A stretch of 64,000 nucleotides of DNA, from positions 558,001 to 622,000 of the forward strand of contig NZ_JAIVAP010000001.1 of NCBI RefSeq assembly GCF_020171945.1, read 5' to 3'. The notes beneath the pieces were generated by a model. It saw nothing but the letters and a program-made list of their open reading frames with translations, was not told where the DNA came from and ran no database searches. Positions 16,159 to 24,651 of the stretch are shown piece after piece. Position numbers and translations under genes: made by a program. Every line of letters begins with the position of its first letter. Position 1 is the stretch's first letter. The stretch is from Bacillus infantis (GTDB lineage: Bacteria > Bacillota > Bacilli > Bacillales > Cytobacillaceae).

Positions 16159-16582
16159 GCACTGGGACCTGCTTTTAAATACCCTTATGTGTTAATTAAC
16201 CTCTATTCTATGCATGAGGGACTGCTTTTTTATCATCTCATGTGTTGATAAGCCTCTATTCTAGGCATGAGGGCCTGCTTTTTTATCCCCTCATGTGTTG
16301 ATAAGCCTCTATTCTATGCATGAGGGACTGCTTTTTTATCATCTCATGTATTGATCAGCCTCTATTCTATGCATGAGGGACTGCTTTTTTATCTCCTCAT
16401 GTATTGATTAGCCTCTATTCTATGCATGAGGGACTGCTTTTTTACCTCCTCATGTATTGATTAGCCTCTATCCGATGCATGAGGGACTGCTTTTTTATCA
16501 TCTCATGTATTGATTAGCCTCTATCCGATGCATGAGGGACTGCTTTTTTATCATCTCATGTATTGATTAGCCTCTATTCATA
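16159..16582. repeat. Tandem array, eight copies of a 53-bp unit
   Basis: Copies begin at 16159 (degenerate), 16212, 16265, 16318, 16371, 16424, 16477 and 16530; the step is exactly 53 bp each time. Each unit starts GCATGAGGGACTGC, carries TTTTTTAT, then CATCTCATG and GCCTCTATTC. CATGAG and CTCATG inside one unit can form a hairpin. Neighbouring copies differ by a few bases. The array fills most of the gap between the XRE operon and the TolB-like gene and has no ORF. Confidence 0.95.
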
Positions 16583-16627
16583 TTGCTTTTTTTCAACCCT
16601 GGCTTAGATTGCATCCAATCAAATAAT

Positions 16628-16653
16628 TTAAGCCCATCCTCAGCGAATGGGCT
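16628..16653 (-). terminator. Probable terminator of the TolB-like gene
   Basis: Minus-strand stem AGCCCAT/ATGGGCT with a 9-nt loop just after the stop codon; the T tract is broken, so it may be weak. Confidence 0.55.
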
Positions 16654-16658
16654 TTCCT

Positions 16659-17870
16659 CTACTTGCTGTTGTAAAATACCGGTGCGTCGTCCACTCTTTC
16701 AAGCCATACCTTTGCTTTGCCGCCTGCCCCCTCTTTGATCCAGATATCTCCCTGCGTTCCGCCGCTTTCTTTTCGCATCCATGTTAAATAGCTCCCTGTT
16801 ACTTGAGGCTTGATATCCATGCTGCCTGGTTTAGGGAATGTAATTTGCTTCTGGATGCCTGATTTGATATTGATGCTGTATAGCTTTGAATACAGCTCCG
16901 GGACCGGCCCTTCCTTCCATTCTTTATTTTCCCTTGCCCGGGCTGAGATCACCTCGTCTACGGTCAGCCACGCGAGGTCAATATCTACATAGCCTTCTGG
17001 CGTATAATCCTTTTGGCCGGCTGAAATTGGAATATCTGCTACCGACGTCCTTTTATCCTGTACAAAAAACCTGCCTTCACCAGAAATATACGCGATTTTA
17101 TTTTCCTTCGGGGACCATTTAAACCAATCCGGCTGGTTCAGCATCTTTCCGATAATCTGGAACCGGGTACCTCCCGCAGACAATACCATGAGCGTGTTGC
17201 TGTCGGCCGACCATGATGCGGTCGGGACTCCAAGAAAGCTTATCCACTTCCGGTCTGTGCTCCACTTGAAATGATTTGCATCAATCGCAAACAGTTTGTC
17301 CGGGTCCGTTTTTATTGTATAAAATGGCTTTATTTTTTGGGGGTTCAGTCCGGCATCTTTCTTTATTTTGAACAGCCTAACCGGCCCCCATCCAGTGGGC
17401 AGCAGCTCTGCTTGTGACGAGGCGATGAAGCCCTTGCCATCCGGCATCCATGTAAAATCACTTACACCTAAAGAGACATTTTCAAAGCCCATAGGTATAC
17501 CGTTTTTAGTTTTTGTGATATTAAGAACTCCACTGGAAGTGTAAGCGATTGTATTGGCATCCGGGGACCATTCAAAGTGATAGGTCTCGATTGTTTTATA
17601 AGGCTGATAGCTCCGGTTCTTCTGTAAATCATACACAAACAGATAACGCTGATCACCTTCTGCAGCCAGATAAGCAATGAACCTTCCATCATATGACCAT
17701 TTTGGATCCGATGCCTGTCCTGCTTCGGTCAAACGGTTTTCTTTTTTCCCCTCAGCAATCCACAAATTTCCGTCTCTTATAAAAGCTGCCTTTATTCCCC
17801 CTTCAGCCTGGCTGGAAATAGGCATGCTTGCAAAAATGGCCAGAAAGCATAAAAAAATCCTTAATCTCAT
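16659..17870 (-). CDS. Exported TolB-like beta-propeller protein
   Basis: 403 residues with a cleavable signal peptide (LRIFLCFLAIFASMPISSQAE). The body has repeated TolB/WD40-like blades: SDPKWSYDGRFIAYLA, YHFEWSPDANTIAYTS, SDFTWMPDGKGFIASS, HFKWSTDRKWISFLG, WFKWSPKENKIAYIS. The protein is likely outside the membrane. Gram-positive members have no defined role; the name TolB refers to fold only. Confidence 0.8.
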   Translation of the reverse strand: MRLRIFLCFLAIFASMPISSQAEGGIKAAFIRDGNLWIAEGKKENRLTEAGQASDPKWSYDGRFIAYLAAEGDQRYLFVYDLQKNRSYQPYKTIETYHFEWSPDANTIAYTSSGVLNITKTKNGIPMGFENVSLGVSDFTWMPDGKGFIASSQAELLPTGWGPVRLFKIKKDAGLNPQKIKPFYTIKTDPDKLFAIDANHFKWSTDRKWISFLGVPTASWSADSNTLMVLSAGGTRFQIIGKMLNQPDWFKWSPKENKIAYISGEGRFFVQDKRTSVADIPISAGQKDYTPEGYVDIDLAWLTVDEVISARARENKEWKEGPVPELYSKLYSINIKSGIQKQITFPKPGSMDIKPQVTGSYLTWMRKESGGTQGDIWIKEGAGGKAKVWLERVDDAPVFYNSK

Positions 17871-17923
17871 GGAAATCCCTCCTGCCGTTAGGGTGTCCCG
17901 ATTAAGGATGTCAATTCCAATAT

Positions 17924-18370
17924 TCAGCCTAAATCCTGCTTGCAGACAAGAGCATGCTCTACATAAAGCTTAAGGAGGACGAGTGCCTCTCCCCAGCCGG
18001 CTGCACAATTTACGCAGGCCTGCAAGTCTTTGCGGGAAGAGGTATATCCCGTCTCGTGAACACTGACAAGCGTACCTTTATTAGCAGGCTCCAGTGTAAA
18101 CGACACCGCAGTCGTACTATCTCCGGGAGTCCATTGAAAAGTGAATCTCCGGCCCGGCTCGGAATGAAGAATCTTCCCTCCATCCTCAAGCACAAGTTTT
18201 TCTGGACCAAAACTTTTCCATTTCAAGCGGATGTCACCTGTGCCATCCGAGTTCAGATTCAGTACAGTCTCATCGGTAAACCAGCTGTTCCAGCCTTCTG
18301 CAGTAGTCAAAACCCGATAAATTTCATGTCTATCTTTCCTGATCAATATTCTATGTTGGATCTCCGGCAT
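17924..18370 (-). CDS. SRPBCC (AHSA1-like) domain protein
   Basis: 148 residues from ATG 18370 behind GGGGGAAAACGAG. Typical features are the opening KDRHEIYRVLTTAEGWNSWF, the strand RRFTFQWTPGDSTTAVSFTLEP, and the terminal helix with CVNCAAGWGEALVLLKLYVE. This helix-grip fold binds hydrophobic ligands; a ligand cannot be named. It partly lies downstream of, and on the same strand as, the membrane gene at 18390-18680. Confidence 0.8.
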   Translation of the reverse strand: MPEIQHRILIRKDRHEIYRVLTTAEGWNSWFTDETVLNLNSDGTGDIRLKWKSFGPEKLVLEDGGKILHSEPGRRFTFQWTPGDSTTAVSFTLEPANKGTLVSVHETGYTSSRKDLQACVNCAAGWGEALVLLKLYVEHALVCKQDLG

Positions 18371-18389
18371 CTCGTTTTCCCCCAATCTA

Positions 18390-18680
18390 TTAAGGCATAG
18401 AGCCTGATATGAGCTCAATGACACATGCCAATACAGCCAGCAGTATGGTCATGATCGTACTGCTGAATAAAATGTTTTTACTTATCATAATATATTTTTC
18501 AGGCTCCCTGAGCTGGTGGTAAATGAGTGTTACCAAAAGGCCCAGAACGATAGCTGCCCCCCATTGCACTAACCCTGGCACAGTCGTCAGCCTTTCCCAG
18601 TCTGCCATCCATAAAAATAGTATATACAGCTGTGACCCCAGGATAAAAAAGCCTGCGATTGCTCCTAGTTTTCTTCTCAT
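18390..18680 (-). CDS. Three-helix membrane protein
   Basis: 96 residues with three hydrophobic helices (about 7-24, 36-55, 68-92) and a charged loop (YHQLREPEKYIMIS). The gene ends 20 bp before the SRPBCC start, so both are probably one transcript. Family not recognised. Confidence 0.65.
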   Translation of the reverse strand: MRRKLGAIAGFFILGSQLYILFLWMADWERLTTVPGLVQWGAAIVLGLLVTLIYHQLREPEKYIMISKNILFSSTIMTILLAVLACVIELISGSMP

Positions 18681-18816
18681 AATTAAACCTTTCCTCTCAT
18701 TTCTGACTGCTCATGCTGCTGTCGAATGGGATTTGCACTATATTAAATATACTGCAGTCCCCATCTCTATTCGCTTGTAGATAAACCGTATGTATTGCAT
18801 GCGTCTTGTCTGGATG

Positions 18817-18942
18817 CTATATTTCAAATTTTTTTGCGGTCTTTCCGCTTATAAGACTGTATTGCAGCTGGATGTACCGCCCGCCGCTCTTGATGTATGA
18901 CCTGAATCCGCTGAACCCTTTTTTATAGGTCTCTATTTTCAT
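18817..18942 (-). CDS. 41-residue basic protein
   Basis: ATG 18942 follows AAAGGGAG. Sequence is basic and aromatic: MKIETYKKGFSGFRSYIKSG then RYIQLQYSLISGKTAKKFEI. No family recognised, but codon use and ribosome binding site are convincing. Confidence 0.55.
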   Translation of the reverse strand: MKIETYKKGFSGFRSYIKSGGRYIQLQYSLISGKTAKKFEI

Positions 18943-19118
18943 TATATATACTCCCTTTAATCTTCCATCATTGACTGCATTCCAATGGCCACTATCACGC
19001 AAGCAGCCATCAGTCTTTTTTTCATAAAATCCTTGCTTTCTCACCGCTATAATAGATTAGACGAAAGAAGAAGCAGTAAGTTTCATGATTTGTGTTTCTG
19101 CTCCGGCACTTCATAGAT

Positions 19119-19146
19119 ATAAAAAAGGACCCGTGGATGGGTCCTT
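19119..19146 (-). terminator. Intrinsic terminator
   Basis: Minus-strand stem AAGGACCC/GGGTCCTT with a 6-nt loop and six T residues; it overlaps the stop codon of the frameshifted small gene and probably ends the DUF5316 transcript. Confidence 0.85.
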
Positions 19147-19284
19147 ACTTCCAAACTGTATCAAGCTTATCGGCATAAAAGGCAATCACTTTCCTGTACA
19201 GCATGATGCTTTCATCTGAAGATGTTCCCGCAAGGCTTTCCAGCAGAATCCTCTAAGTTTGATCGCAAATTCAAGTTCTTCCAT
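19145..19284 (-). pseudogene. Small frameshifted gene
   Basis: ATG 19284 behind GGAGGGGGATAA opens MEELEFAIKLR; the natural continuation is in another frame from about 19250 (RILLESLAGTSSDESIM, LYRKVIAFYADKLDTVWK) to TAA at 19145, directly on the terminator. Adding one base at CTTAGAGG restores a 46-residue protein. It is weakly like Spo0E-type short regulators but lacks the SQELD core, so I do not name it. It follows the DUF5316 gene by 4 bp. Confidence 0.5.
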
Positions 19285-19288
19285 AGAT

Positions 19289-19591
19289 TTATCCCCCTCC
19301 GGACACAAGATAATAAACTAATACTGCTGTCATATTCGGGAGGCCGAACAGCAGAACACCGCCTCCTATTTTTTGCCGCTTCTTTCTATCATTCTTGCTC
19401 TCTGTATGAAAATTTGCCCTGTTTTGTTCCCCGCTGACGAAAATACCAAACAATAACCCGCTAATTAAAATGGAGGCTATAGACATAGTCCCGCTCAGCA
19501 TCAATAAAAGATTCCAGTCACCTGCCGCAAATGAACCAGCCGCCGCAAGGGCTGCCAGGACCATACCTGCCAACAATGCTTGTTTCATCAT
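19289..19591 (-). CDS. DUF5316 family membrane protein
   Basis: 100 residues behind AAAGGGGATATT. Helices at about 5-24, 28-50 and 78-96 around a polar middle (SGEQNRANFHTESKNDRKKRQ, shown in part). The last helix LFGLPNMTAVLVYYL is typical of the family. Function unknown. Confidence 0.65.
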   Translation of the reverse strand: MMKQALLAGMVLAALAAAGSFAAGDWNLLLMLSGTMSIASILISGLLFGIFVSGEQNRANFHTESKNDRKKRQKIGGGVLLFGLPNMTAVLVYYLVSGGG

Positions 19592-19707
19592 AATATCCCC
19601 TTTTCTTCATTATATTTATGAAGGAAAAGTGCGGTTACTTTCATGATTTCTATATGCAATGATAAAAGTCCTTACTTAGCCATATAACAATCGGCATTCT
19701 ATTAATC

Positions 19708-20886
19708 TTAGAAGGCAGGCAAAGGGTCCTCAAAAGTCTTCCAGTCCTCTTCAGCCTCTTCTTTTCTAATTAGGCAAACATCGAGCGATTCCTCAATAGC
19801 CCGGCGGTCCATTTTTATGCCGATCATGACCAGCTCTGTCTGCCGGTCTCCTGTTGTTTCATCCCAGCTTTCCTTAAGCTCGGGATCTTCTGACAGAATT
19901 TGTTCCCGTTCGGCTTCAGGAAGCGAAGCGATCCATGCACCCGCCCCTTGCAGTATAAGCGACGGTCCAGCCTGAGAAAGAAGGCCGGCAGTATCTTCCC
20001 TGCCTGCAACCCAAATGAAGCCCTTTGATCTGACAATCTCAGCAGGCCATCGTTCAAGCCATTGCATAAACCTGCCAGGATGAAACGGCCTTCTTCTTTT
20101 ATAGACGAAGGAAGAAATCCCATATTCCTCGGTTTCCGGTATATGCTCTTGATTGAGCTCTTTAATCCAGCCTGCATTTTGTCCGGCTTTTTCCAAGTCA
20201 AAAAGATTTGTATTCAGCACGCGGTCCAGCGGCACTTCACCCTGTATTGTTTCAATGATATCTGCTCCGGGATTGAGCTTGCGGAGGACTGCTATAAGTT
20301 TTTCAGCAGCCTTCCTTTCGGTCAAGTCGATTTTGTTCACCAAGATTACATTGGCAAATTCAATCTGATCGATCAGCAGGTCCACCACTTCGCGTTCATC
20401 TGACTCCCCTGCCGCCACCTGCCTGTCCAGAAGGCTTTCTCCAGATGAAAAGTCCTGCCAAAACCGGTAAGCATCTACAACTGTCACCATTGTATCCAGC
20501 CTGCAGATGGAGGACAGATTAATTCCTAGATCTTCGTCAGCAAAAGAAAAGGTTTGAGCAACCGGGACCGGCTCACTGATTCCTGTTGATTCAATCACTA
20601 TATAATCAATGTCGCCTTTGGACGCAAGCTTCTCAACCTCTATCATTAAGTCTTCGCGCAGCGTGCAGCAGATGCAGCCATTCTGCATTTCAACCAGCTT
20701 TTCATCTGTCCTTGAAAAGCCGCCCTGCTTTACCATTGCGGCATCGATATTCACTTCACTCATATCATTGACAATCACAGCTACTTTCAAGCCATTACGA
20801 TTTGCCAGGATGTGATTGAGCAAAGTTGTTTTTCCTGAACCAAGATAGCCGCTCAAGACAGTAACAGGTATTTTCTTTATACTCAT
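19708..20886 (-). CDS. zagA: CobW/COG0523 GTPase, zinc metallochaperone (ZagA/YciC-like)
   Basis: 392 residues. Walker [10 protein letters not shown] (about 13-21), the metal-binding CICC motif (71-74) that defines COG0523, the switch region and NKIDL specificity motif, and a C-terminal CobW domain. In Bacillus the Zur-controlled member delivers zinc to client enzymes such as FolE when zinc is scarce. A Zur-like box lies at 20902-20922, directly upstream of the start, which supports that role. It is next to a flavoprotein and a permease pair that also have Zur boxes. Confidence 0.9.
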   Translation of the reverse strand: MSIKKIPVTVLSGYLGSGKTTLLNHILANRNGLKVAVIVNDMSEVNIDAAMVKQGGFSRTDEKLVEMQNGCICCTLREDLMIEVEKLASKGDIDYIVIESTGISEPVPVAQTFSFADEDLGINLSSICRLDTMVTVVDAYRFWQDFSSGESLLDRQVAAGESDEREVVDLLIDQIEFANVILVNKIDLTERKAAEKLIAVLRKLNPGADIIETIQGEVPLDRVLNTNLFDLEKAGQNAGWIKELNQEHIPETEEYGISSFVYKRRRPFHPGRFMQWLERWPAEIVRSKGFIWVAGREDTAGLLSQAGPSLILQGAGAWIASLPEAEREQILSEDPELKESWDETTGDRQTELVMIGIKMDRRAIEESLDVCLIRKEEAEEDWKTFEDPLPAF

Positions 20887-20901
20887 TAAAATCTCTCCTT
20901 T

Positions 20902-20922
20902 TAAACGTATTCATTACGATTT
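20902..20922. promoter_or_regulatory. Zur box upstream of the CobW GTPase gene
   Basis: Centre at 20912; the right half ATTACGATTT is perfect for the Bacillus Zur consensus AAATCGTAAT-N-ATTACGATTT and the left half matches 7 of 10. It lies 16-36 bp upstream of the ATG at 20886. Confidence 0.75.
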
Positions 20923-20972
20923 AAAACTTATAATAAGCTGCTTGTAATTCTTTCTGCTGCCTGTCGTGCCCC

Positions 20973-22100
20973 TTAGATATTGCGGGCAATCGGCCCTATC
21001 TCCAGCTCGGCCAGTGCTCCTGTAACATAAAGTCCTCGAGACCATTGGAGTGAATGGCCAACGATAGGATAACCGCACTTTGCACAAGGCAGGCTATGCT
21101 TCTCAATAAAGGGGGTAAGCCATTCTTTTCCCGGAAGGCAGGCCCGAAAGCCGGTGGCCAGAACAATAGTCCCAGTCTGATGGATGAGCTCCCCTTTTTC
21201 ATTGAACATAGAAATACCCCCTCCGCTCCATTCAGCCCGATCAACATGGCCATCAATAAGGTGAAGCAGATCCTCTTTAGCCAAATGCTTGATTTTTGCC
21301 AGAAGTTCAAATGGAAGGGACCCCTTATTCCTTGCTTTTATAATCTGCCGGCGCTTTTCATTCCAAGATTTAAGCTTGCAGAAGCCAAATTGTTTTCTTG
21401 GACCGAGCCAGCCTGGATCACTGTCAAAATCATGCACCCGGTAAGGATGGCGCTTCAGCAATGTTACTTGGCCAGGATACTGTGTGCTTAAGCTTATGGC
21501 CAAATGTGCCGCTGATATCCCGCCGCCAAGGATCGTTATGGGACCTTGAAGGTGTTCAAGAACCGGCATGCCTTTTTCGAAGATATGATAAATGGATGGA
21601 CAGCCCTCTTCTTTAAGACTGAGGGCCCAATCAGGTATGAAGGGCTGTTCTCCAATCCCAATGCTAATGGCAAGATTTTTTGTCTCAATTGTTCGTCCAT
21701 CCTGAAGGGCCAAACGCCATCCACCATTTGTCTCCATTGCTTCTTTTACCCTGCCCTGCATCCATGATTTCTTCATTACCGTATCCTGGATAACATGCTG
21801 GCAATGCTCATTGAATAATTTCAATGAAGGTCTCTTATATCTGCCGTAGAATGCCCCCCTTTGTTTGGTCTCACCTGCAAATTTCTGCAGGCTGAAAGGC
21901 CCTTCGTCGATATGATGCACAGAAGGCGATCTTAAGTAAGGCATTGAAATGGCAGCTGTGCAATGCTTCCAATTGGATAGCGGCTCATGATGCGGATCAA
22001 TAATGGACAGTCCTTCTAAGGATACTTTTTTATTTCTCAGCAAGAATCCAGCAAGTGTAACACCTTGTATTCCCCCGCCGACAATGACCCATTCTTTCAT
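20973..22100 (-). CDS. FAD/NAD(P)-binding oxidoreductase
   Basis: 375 residues. N-terminal FAD motif VIVGGGIQGVTLAGFLL (GxGxxG), a second dinucleotide motif ITILGGGISAAHLAISLS near residue 185, and the closing VLATGFRA, as in N-hydroxylating or flavin monooxygenase-like proteins. A CAKCG motif near residue 340 could bind metal. It lies between the Zur-boxed GTPase gene and the Zur-boxed permease operon, and the near-perfect box at 22310-22330 is on its upstream side. Substrate unknown. Confidence 0.8.
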   Translation of the reverse strand: MKEWVIVGGGIQGVTLAGFLLRNKKVSLEGLSIIDPHHEPLSNWKHCTAAISMPYLRSPSVHHIDEGPFSLQKFAGETKQRGAFYGRYKRPSLKLFNEHCQHVIQDTVMKKSWMQGRVKEAMETNGGWRLALQDGRTIETKNLAISIGIGEQPFIPDWALSLKEEGCPSIYHIFEKGMPVLEHLQGPITILGGGISAAHLAISLSTQYPGQVTLLKRHPYRVHDFDSDPGWLGPRKQFGFCKLKSWNEKRRQIIKARNKGSLPFELLAKIKHLAKEDLLHLIDGHVDRAEWSGGGISMFNEKGELIHQTGTIVLATGFRACLPGKEWLTPFIEKHSLPCAKCGYPIVGHSLQWSRGLYVTGALAELEIGPIARNI

Positions 22101-22170
22101 CTTTTGAATCCTCCTTGAAAAAAGCGCTTGGCTGATGTGATTTATGTAAAATTCTGCCTCAGCTTTCTGT

Positions 22171-22290
22171 GTTTATTAGCAAGTTTCATCTTTTATTAGC
22201 AACTTTTCCAGTTTACTAGCAACTTTTTTCTTTTATTAGCAACTTTTCCAATTTATTAGCAACTATTCAGTTTTATTAGCAACTACAACG
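22171..22290. repeat. Tandem array, six copies of a 20-bp unit
   Basis: Six units of exactly 20 bp, consensus TTTATTAGCAACTTTTCCAG; the invariant TTAGCAA or CTAGCAA core recurs every 20 bp. It lies between the flavoprotein start and its Zur box. Confidence 0.9.
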
Positions 22291-22309
22291 CAAACTATAG
22301 CCTGGGAAT

Positions 22310-22330
22310 AAAACGTAATAATTACGATTT
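22310..22330. promoter_or_regulatory. Zur box, near perfect
   Basis: Centre at 22320. It matches 19 of 20 defined positions of the Bacillus Zur consensus (only the T of AAATCG is A). It lies on the upstream side of the minus-strand flavoprotein gene. Confidence 0.85.
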
Positions 22331-22553
22331 AATAATTAAACCACAACTTTTAAACTTATGCAATCCCCACTCCTGGTAAGGTTCTCTAACGTTCTTTGTG
22401 CCTGCGCTCCCCTAATTTTATCCCCTAAGAGATCTTCCTGGGACGATTGACGCATCTCTTCCCCTGAATAAACAGGTATTCCAGCCTCCTAAACTGCTAC
22501 AAATTGGACAGGTATATTCCCATGGACAAACACATATAGTTAGCTTAGAATGT

Positions 22554-22574
22554 AAAGCGTAATTATTACGTTTA
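22554..22574. promoter_or_regulatory. Zur box upstream of the permease operon
   Basis: CGTAATTATTACG core centred at 22564, 17 of 20 consensus positions, 44 bp before the permease start at 22618. Confidence 0.8.
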
Positions 22575-22617
22575 CTTCAATTTTATTACCCCGGGTGCTG
22601 TTATTTAGGAGGTTTAT

Positions 22618-23613
22618 ATGGATCGAATAATAAAAAGCAATATGGGCGATTTGACAGGTCTGATTATCGCTGTTTCAGCAGGTTTGTTTATCTTTTTGAT
22701 TGTCAGCTTCCAAGAATCAGTGGAGCTTCCCTCATCATTGCTCAATTTGAATACGATCTTTATCAGTATTTTGATAGAGGCGCTTCCATTTGTATTGATC
22801 GGCGTTCTTATAGCCGGGTTTATACAGATTTTTGTTACTGAGGACCATATTAAAAAATGGATACCGAAGAATAAGTATTTGGCAATTCTGATGAGCTGTA
22901 CGGCGGGAGCCCTTTTTCCAGCATGTGAGTGCGGCATTGTTCCAATTATTCGAAGGCTCGTTGGCAAAGGTGTGCCGATTTATGCGGGAATTGGCTTTAT
23001 GCTCACCGGACCCCTTATCAATCCGATAGTTATTGCTTCTACATATATGGCATTTGGCAATGATGCGAAGGTGGCCGGTCTAAGGATGGGGCTGGGTTTT
23101 GTCATTGCACTGGCATCCGCTTTTGCAGTCAGCCTTTTCTTTAAAGGCAATCAATTTAAAAAAGGTCTTCATACAGAGTCCCCGCAATCAATGAGCAAAG
23201 CTCCCTTTATGGACAGGCTTTGGTCGATGCTGACACATTCTATTGATGAGTTCTTTGATATGGCAAAATATTTAATACTGGGGGCTTTTCTGGCTTCTTT
23301 CGTCCAGGTATACTTGCCTGCAAGAACACTGCTCGAGGCAGGGAGCGGCCCTGTCGCTTCTCTGCTGGTGATGATGGGCCTTGCTTTCATTCTTTCTTTA
23401 TGCTCGGAGGCCGATGCATTCATCGGAGCGTCATTCGGCAGCATCTTCCCTTCTGCCTCTGTTTTGGGCTTCCTGATTTTCGGTCCTATGATTGATTTAA
23501 AAAACACTCTGATGATGCTGAGCGTCTTCCGGAAAAGATTTGTCTTATCCGTACTGCTGATTGTAGCAGCAGCCGTTTTTGCAACTTTACTCATTGTACA
23601 AGGCTTATGGTAA
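22618..23613 (+). CDS. Permease (YcgR-like, DUF318 family)
   Basis: 331 residues, about eight to nine membrane helices, behind TAGGAGG. Family landmarks are SCTAGALFPACECGIVPIIRRL (shown in part; PACECG near residue 101) and GFMLTGPLINPIVIAST, and the second-half repeat FILSLCSEADAFIGASF. Cysteine/acidic motifs in the two inverted halves are typical. It is translationally followed after 14 bp by the TIGR03943 partner. With the Zur box upstream, a role in zinc or another divalent metal supply is the best inference, not proven. Confidence 0.85.
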   Translation: MDRIIKSNMGDLTGLIIAVSAGLFIFLIVSFQESVELPSSLLNLNTIFISILIEALPFVLIGVLIAGFIQIFVTEDHIKKWIPKNKYLAILMSCTAGALFPACECGIVPIIRRLVGKGVPIYAGIGFMLTGPLINPIVIASTYMAFGNDAKVAGLRMGLGFVIALASAFAVSLFFKGNQFKKGLHTESPQSMSKAPFMDRLWSMLTHSIDEFFDMAKYLILGAFLASFVQVYLPARTLLEAGSGPVASLLVMMGLAFILSLCSEADAFIGASFGSIFPSASVLGFLIFGPMIDLKNTLMMLSVFRKRFVLSVLLIVAAAVFATLLIVQGLW

Positions 23614-23627
23614 GGGAGGGAGAATAA

Positions 23628-24620
23628 ATGGTCATACACTATCAGCAGGGATTGAGGGCATTAATACTGCTTATCTTTTCAGCTTTAATTTTCAAACTGC
23701 ATTATACAGGAGAGATCAGCAAATATATCAACCCTAAATATGAGAGCTTGAGCCAAATTGCATCTGTTATTTTTCTCGTCCTGTTTTTTATTCAAATCAC
23801 ACGCATATGGGGACAAAAGGAAAAAAAGCATCATCATCACCATGATGGTGAAATGGAATGCTGCCAACATGATGATGGAGACCATGACTGCGGGCACCAT
23901 CATGATCACGGAACCTCCCCGTTTACAGCCAAAAAGCTGCTATCCTACAGCATCATCATCTTTCCCTTGATTACGGGCTTCCTCCTGCCGCCCAAGGTGC
24001 TGGACGCATCAATTGCGGATAAAAAAGGGGGAATGGCCATTTTATCGCATGGAAAGCAGAAGGCTGACCAGAATAAAGCGGCAACAGAGGAGAATCAGAC
24101 TGACCAGAAAGAAGCAGCAAAGGACCAGCTTGAGGCTAAACAGGGTGACACTATAGACGAAAACGAACCGGATCCAAACCTGGAGAATCAGCCTGTCATG
24201 ACAAATGATGAATACACCGCGTACAAAAAAAGACTGGCTAAAAGCAATAGCATCCTTTTGAACGATGATGTGTATGCCGCCTATTATGAGAGCATGCATG
24301 AAGATCTGGACAGCTTTGTAGGAAAAGAGATCGAGCTGAAGGGATTTGTCTATAAAGAAGAAGGCTTTAACGAGGACCAGCTTGTCATCTCACGGTTCCT
24401 TGTTTCCCATTGTGTGGCAGACGCAAGCATTGTCGGCTTTTTATCACAATTCCAAGAAGCCTCCGGGCTGGAAGCTGACAGCTGGATAAAAGCAAAAGGA
24501 ACAATTGAAATGGCTGAATATAATGGTACAATGCTGCCGCTCCTTAAAGTGACTGAATGGGAATCGATCAGCGAGCCCGATCAGCCATATATTTATCCAA
24601 TAACAATCAAGGTCTTATAA
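23628..24620 (+). CDS. TIGR03943 family permease partner (YcgQ-like) with His-rich loop
   Basis: 330 residues. Two N-terminal helices, a cytoplasmic or external loop very rich in His, Cys and Asp (KKHHHHHDGEMECCQHDDGD, then HDCGHHHDHG; residues about 64-98), another helix (YSIIIFPLITGFLLPP), a long charged Gln/Glu linker and a C-terminal OB-like domain (VGKEIELKGFVYKEEGFNE, VSHCVADASIVGF). It is the second gene of a Zur-boxed operon; the loop is a likely zinc-binding segment. Confidence 0.85.
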   Translation: MVIHYQQGLRALILLIFSALIFKLHYTGEISKYINPKYESLSQIASVIFLVLFFIQITRIWGQKEKKHHHHHDGEMECCQHDDGDHDCGHHHDHGTSPFTAKKLLSYSIIIFPLITGFLLPPKVLDASIADKKGGMAILSHGKQKADQNKAATEENQTDQKEAAKDQLEAKQGDTIDENEPDPNLENQPVMTNDEYTAYKKRLAKSNSILLNDDVYAAYYESMHEDLDSFVGKEIELKGFVYKEEGFNEDQLVISRFLVSHCVADASIVGFLSQFQEASGLEADSWIKAKGTIEMAEYNGTMLPLLKVTEWESISEPDQPYIYPITIKVL

Positions 24621-24624
24621 AGAG

Positions 24625-24651
24625 GGGCGGGTACTTAGATCCGCCCTTTTT
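24625..24651 (+). terminator. Intrinsic terminator of the permease operon
   Basis: Stem GGGCGG/CCGCCC, 10-nt loop, five T residues. Confidence 0.85.

Noticed and set aside
16159-16582. CRISPR array
   Set aside because: Units are contiguous copies with no unique spacers and no cas genes in the window; the same applies to 59013-59428.
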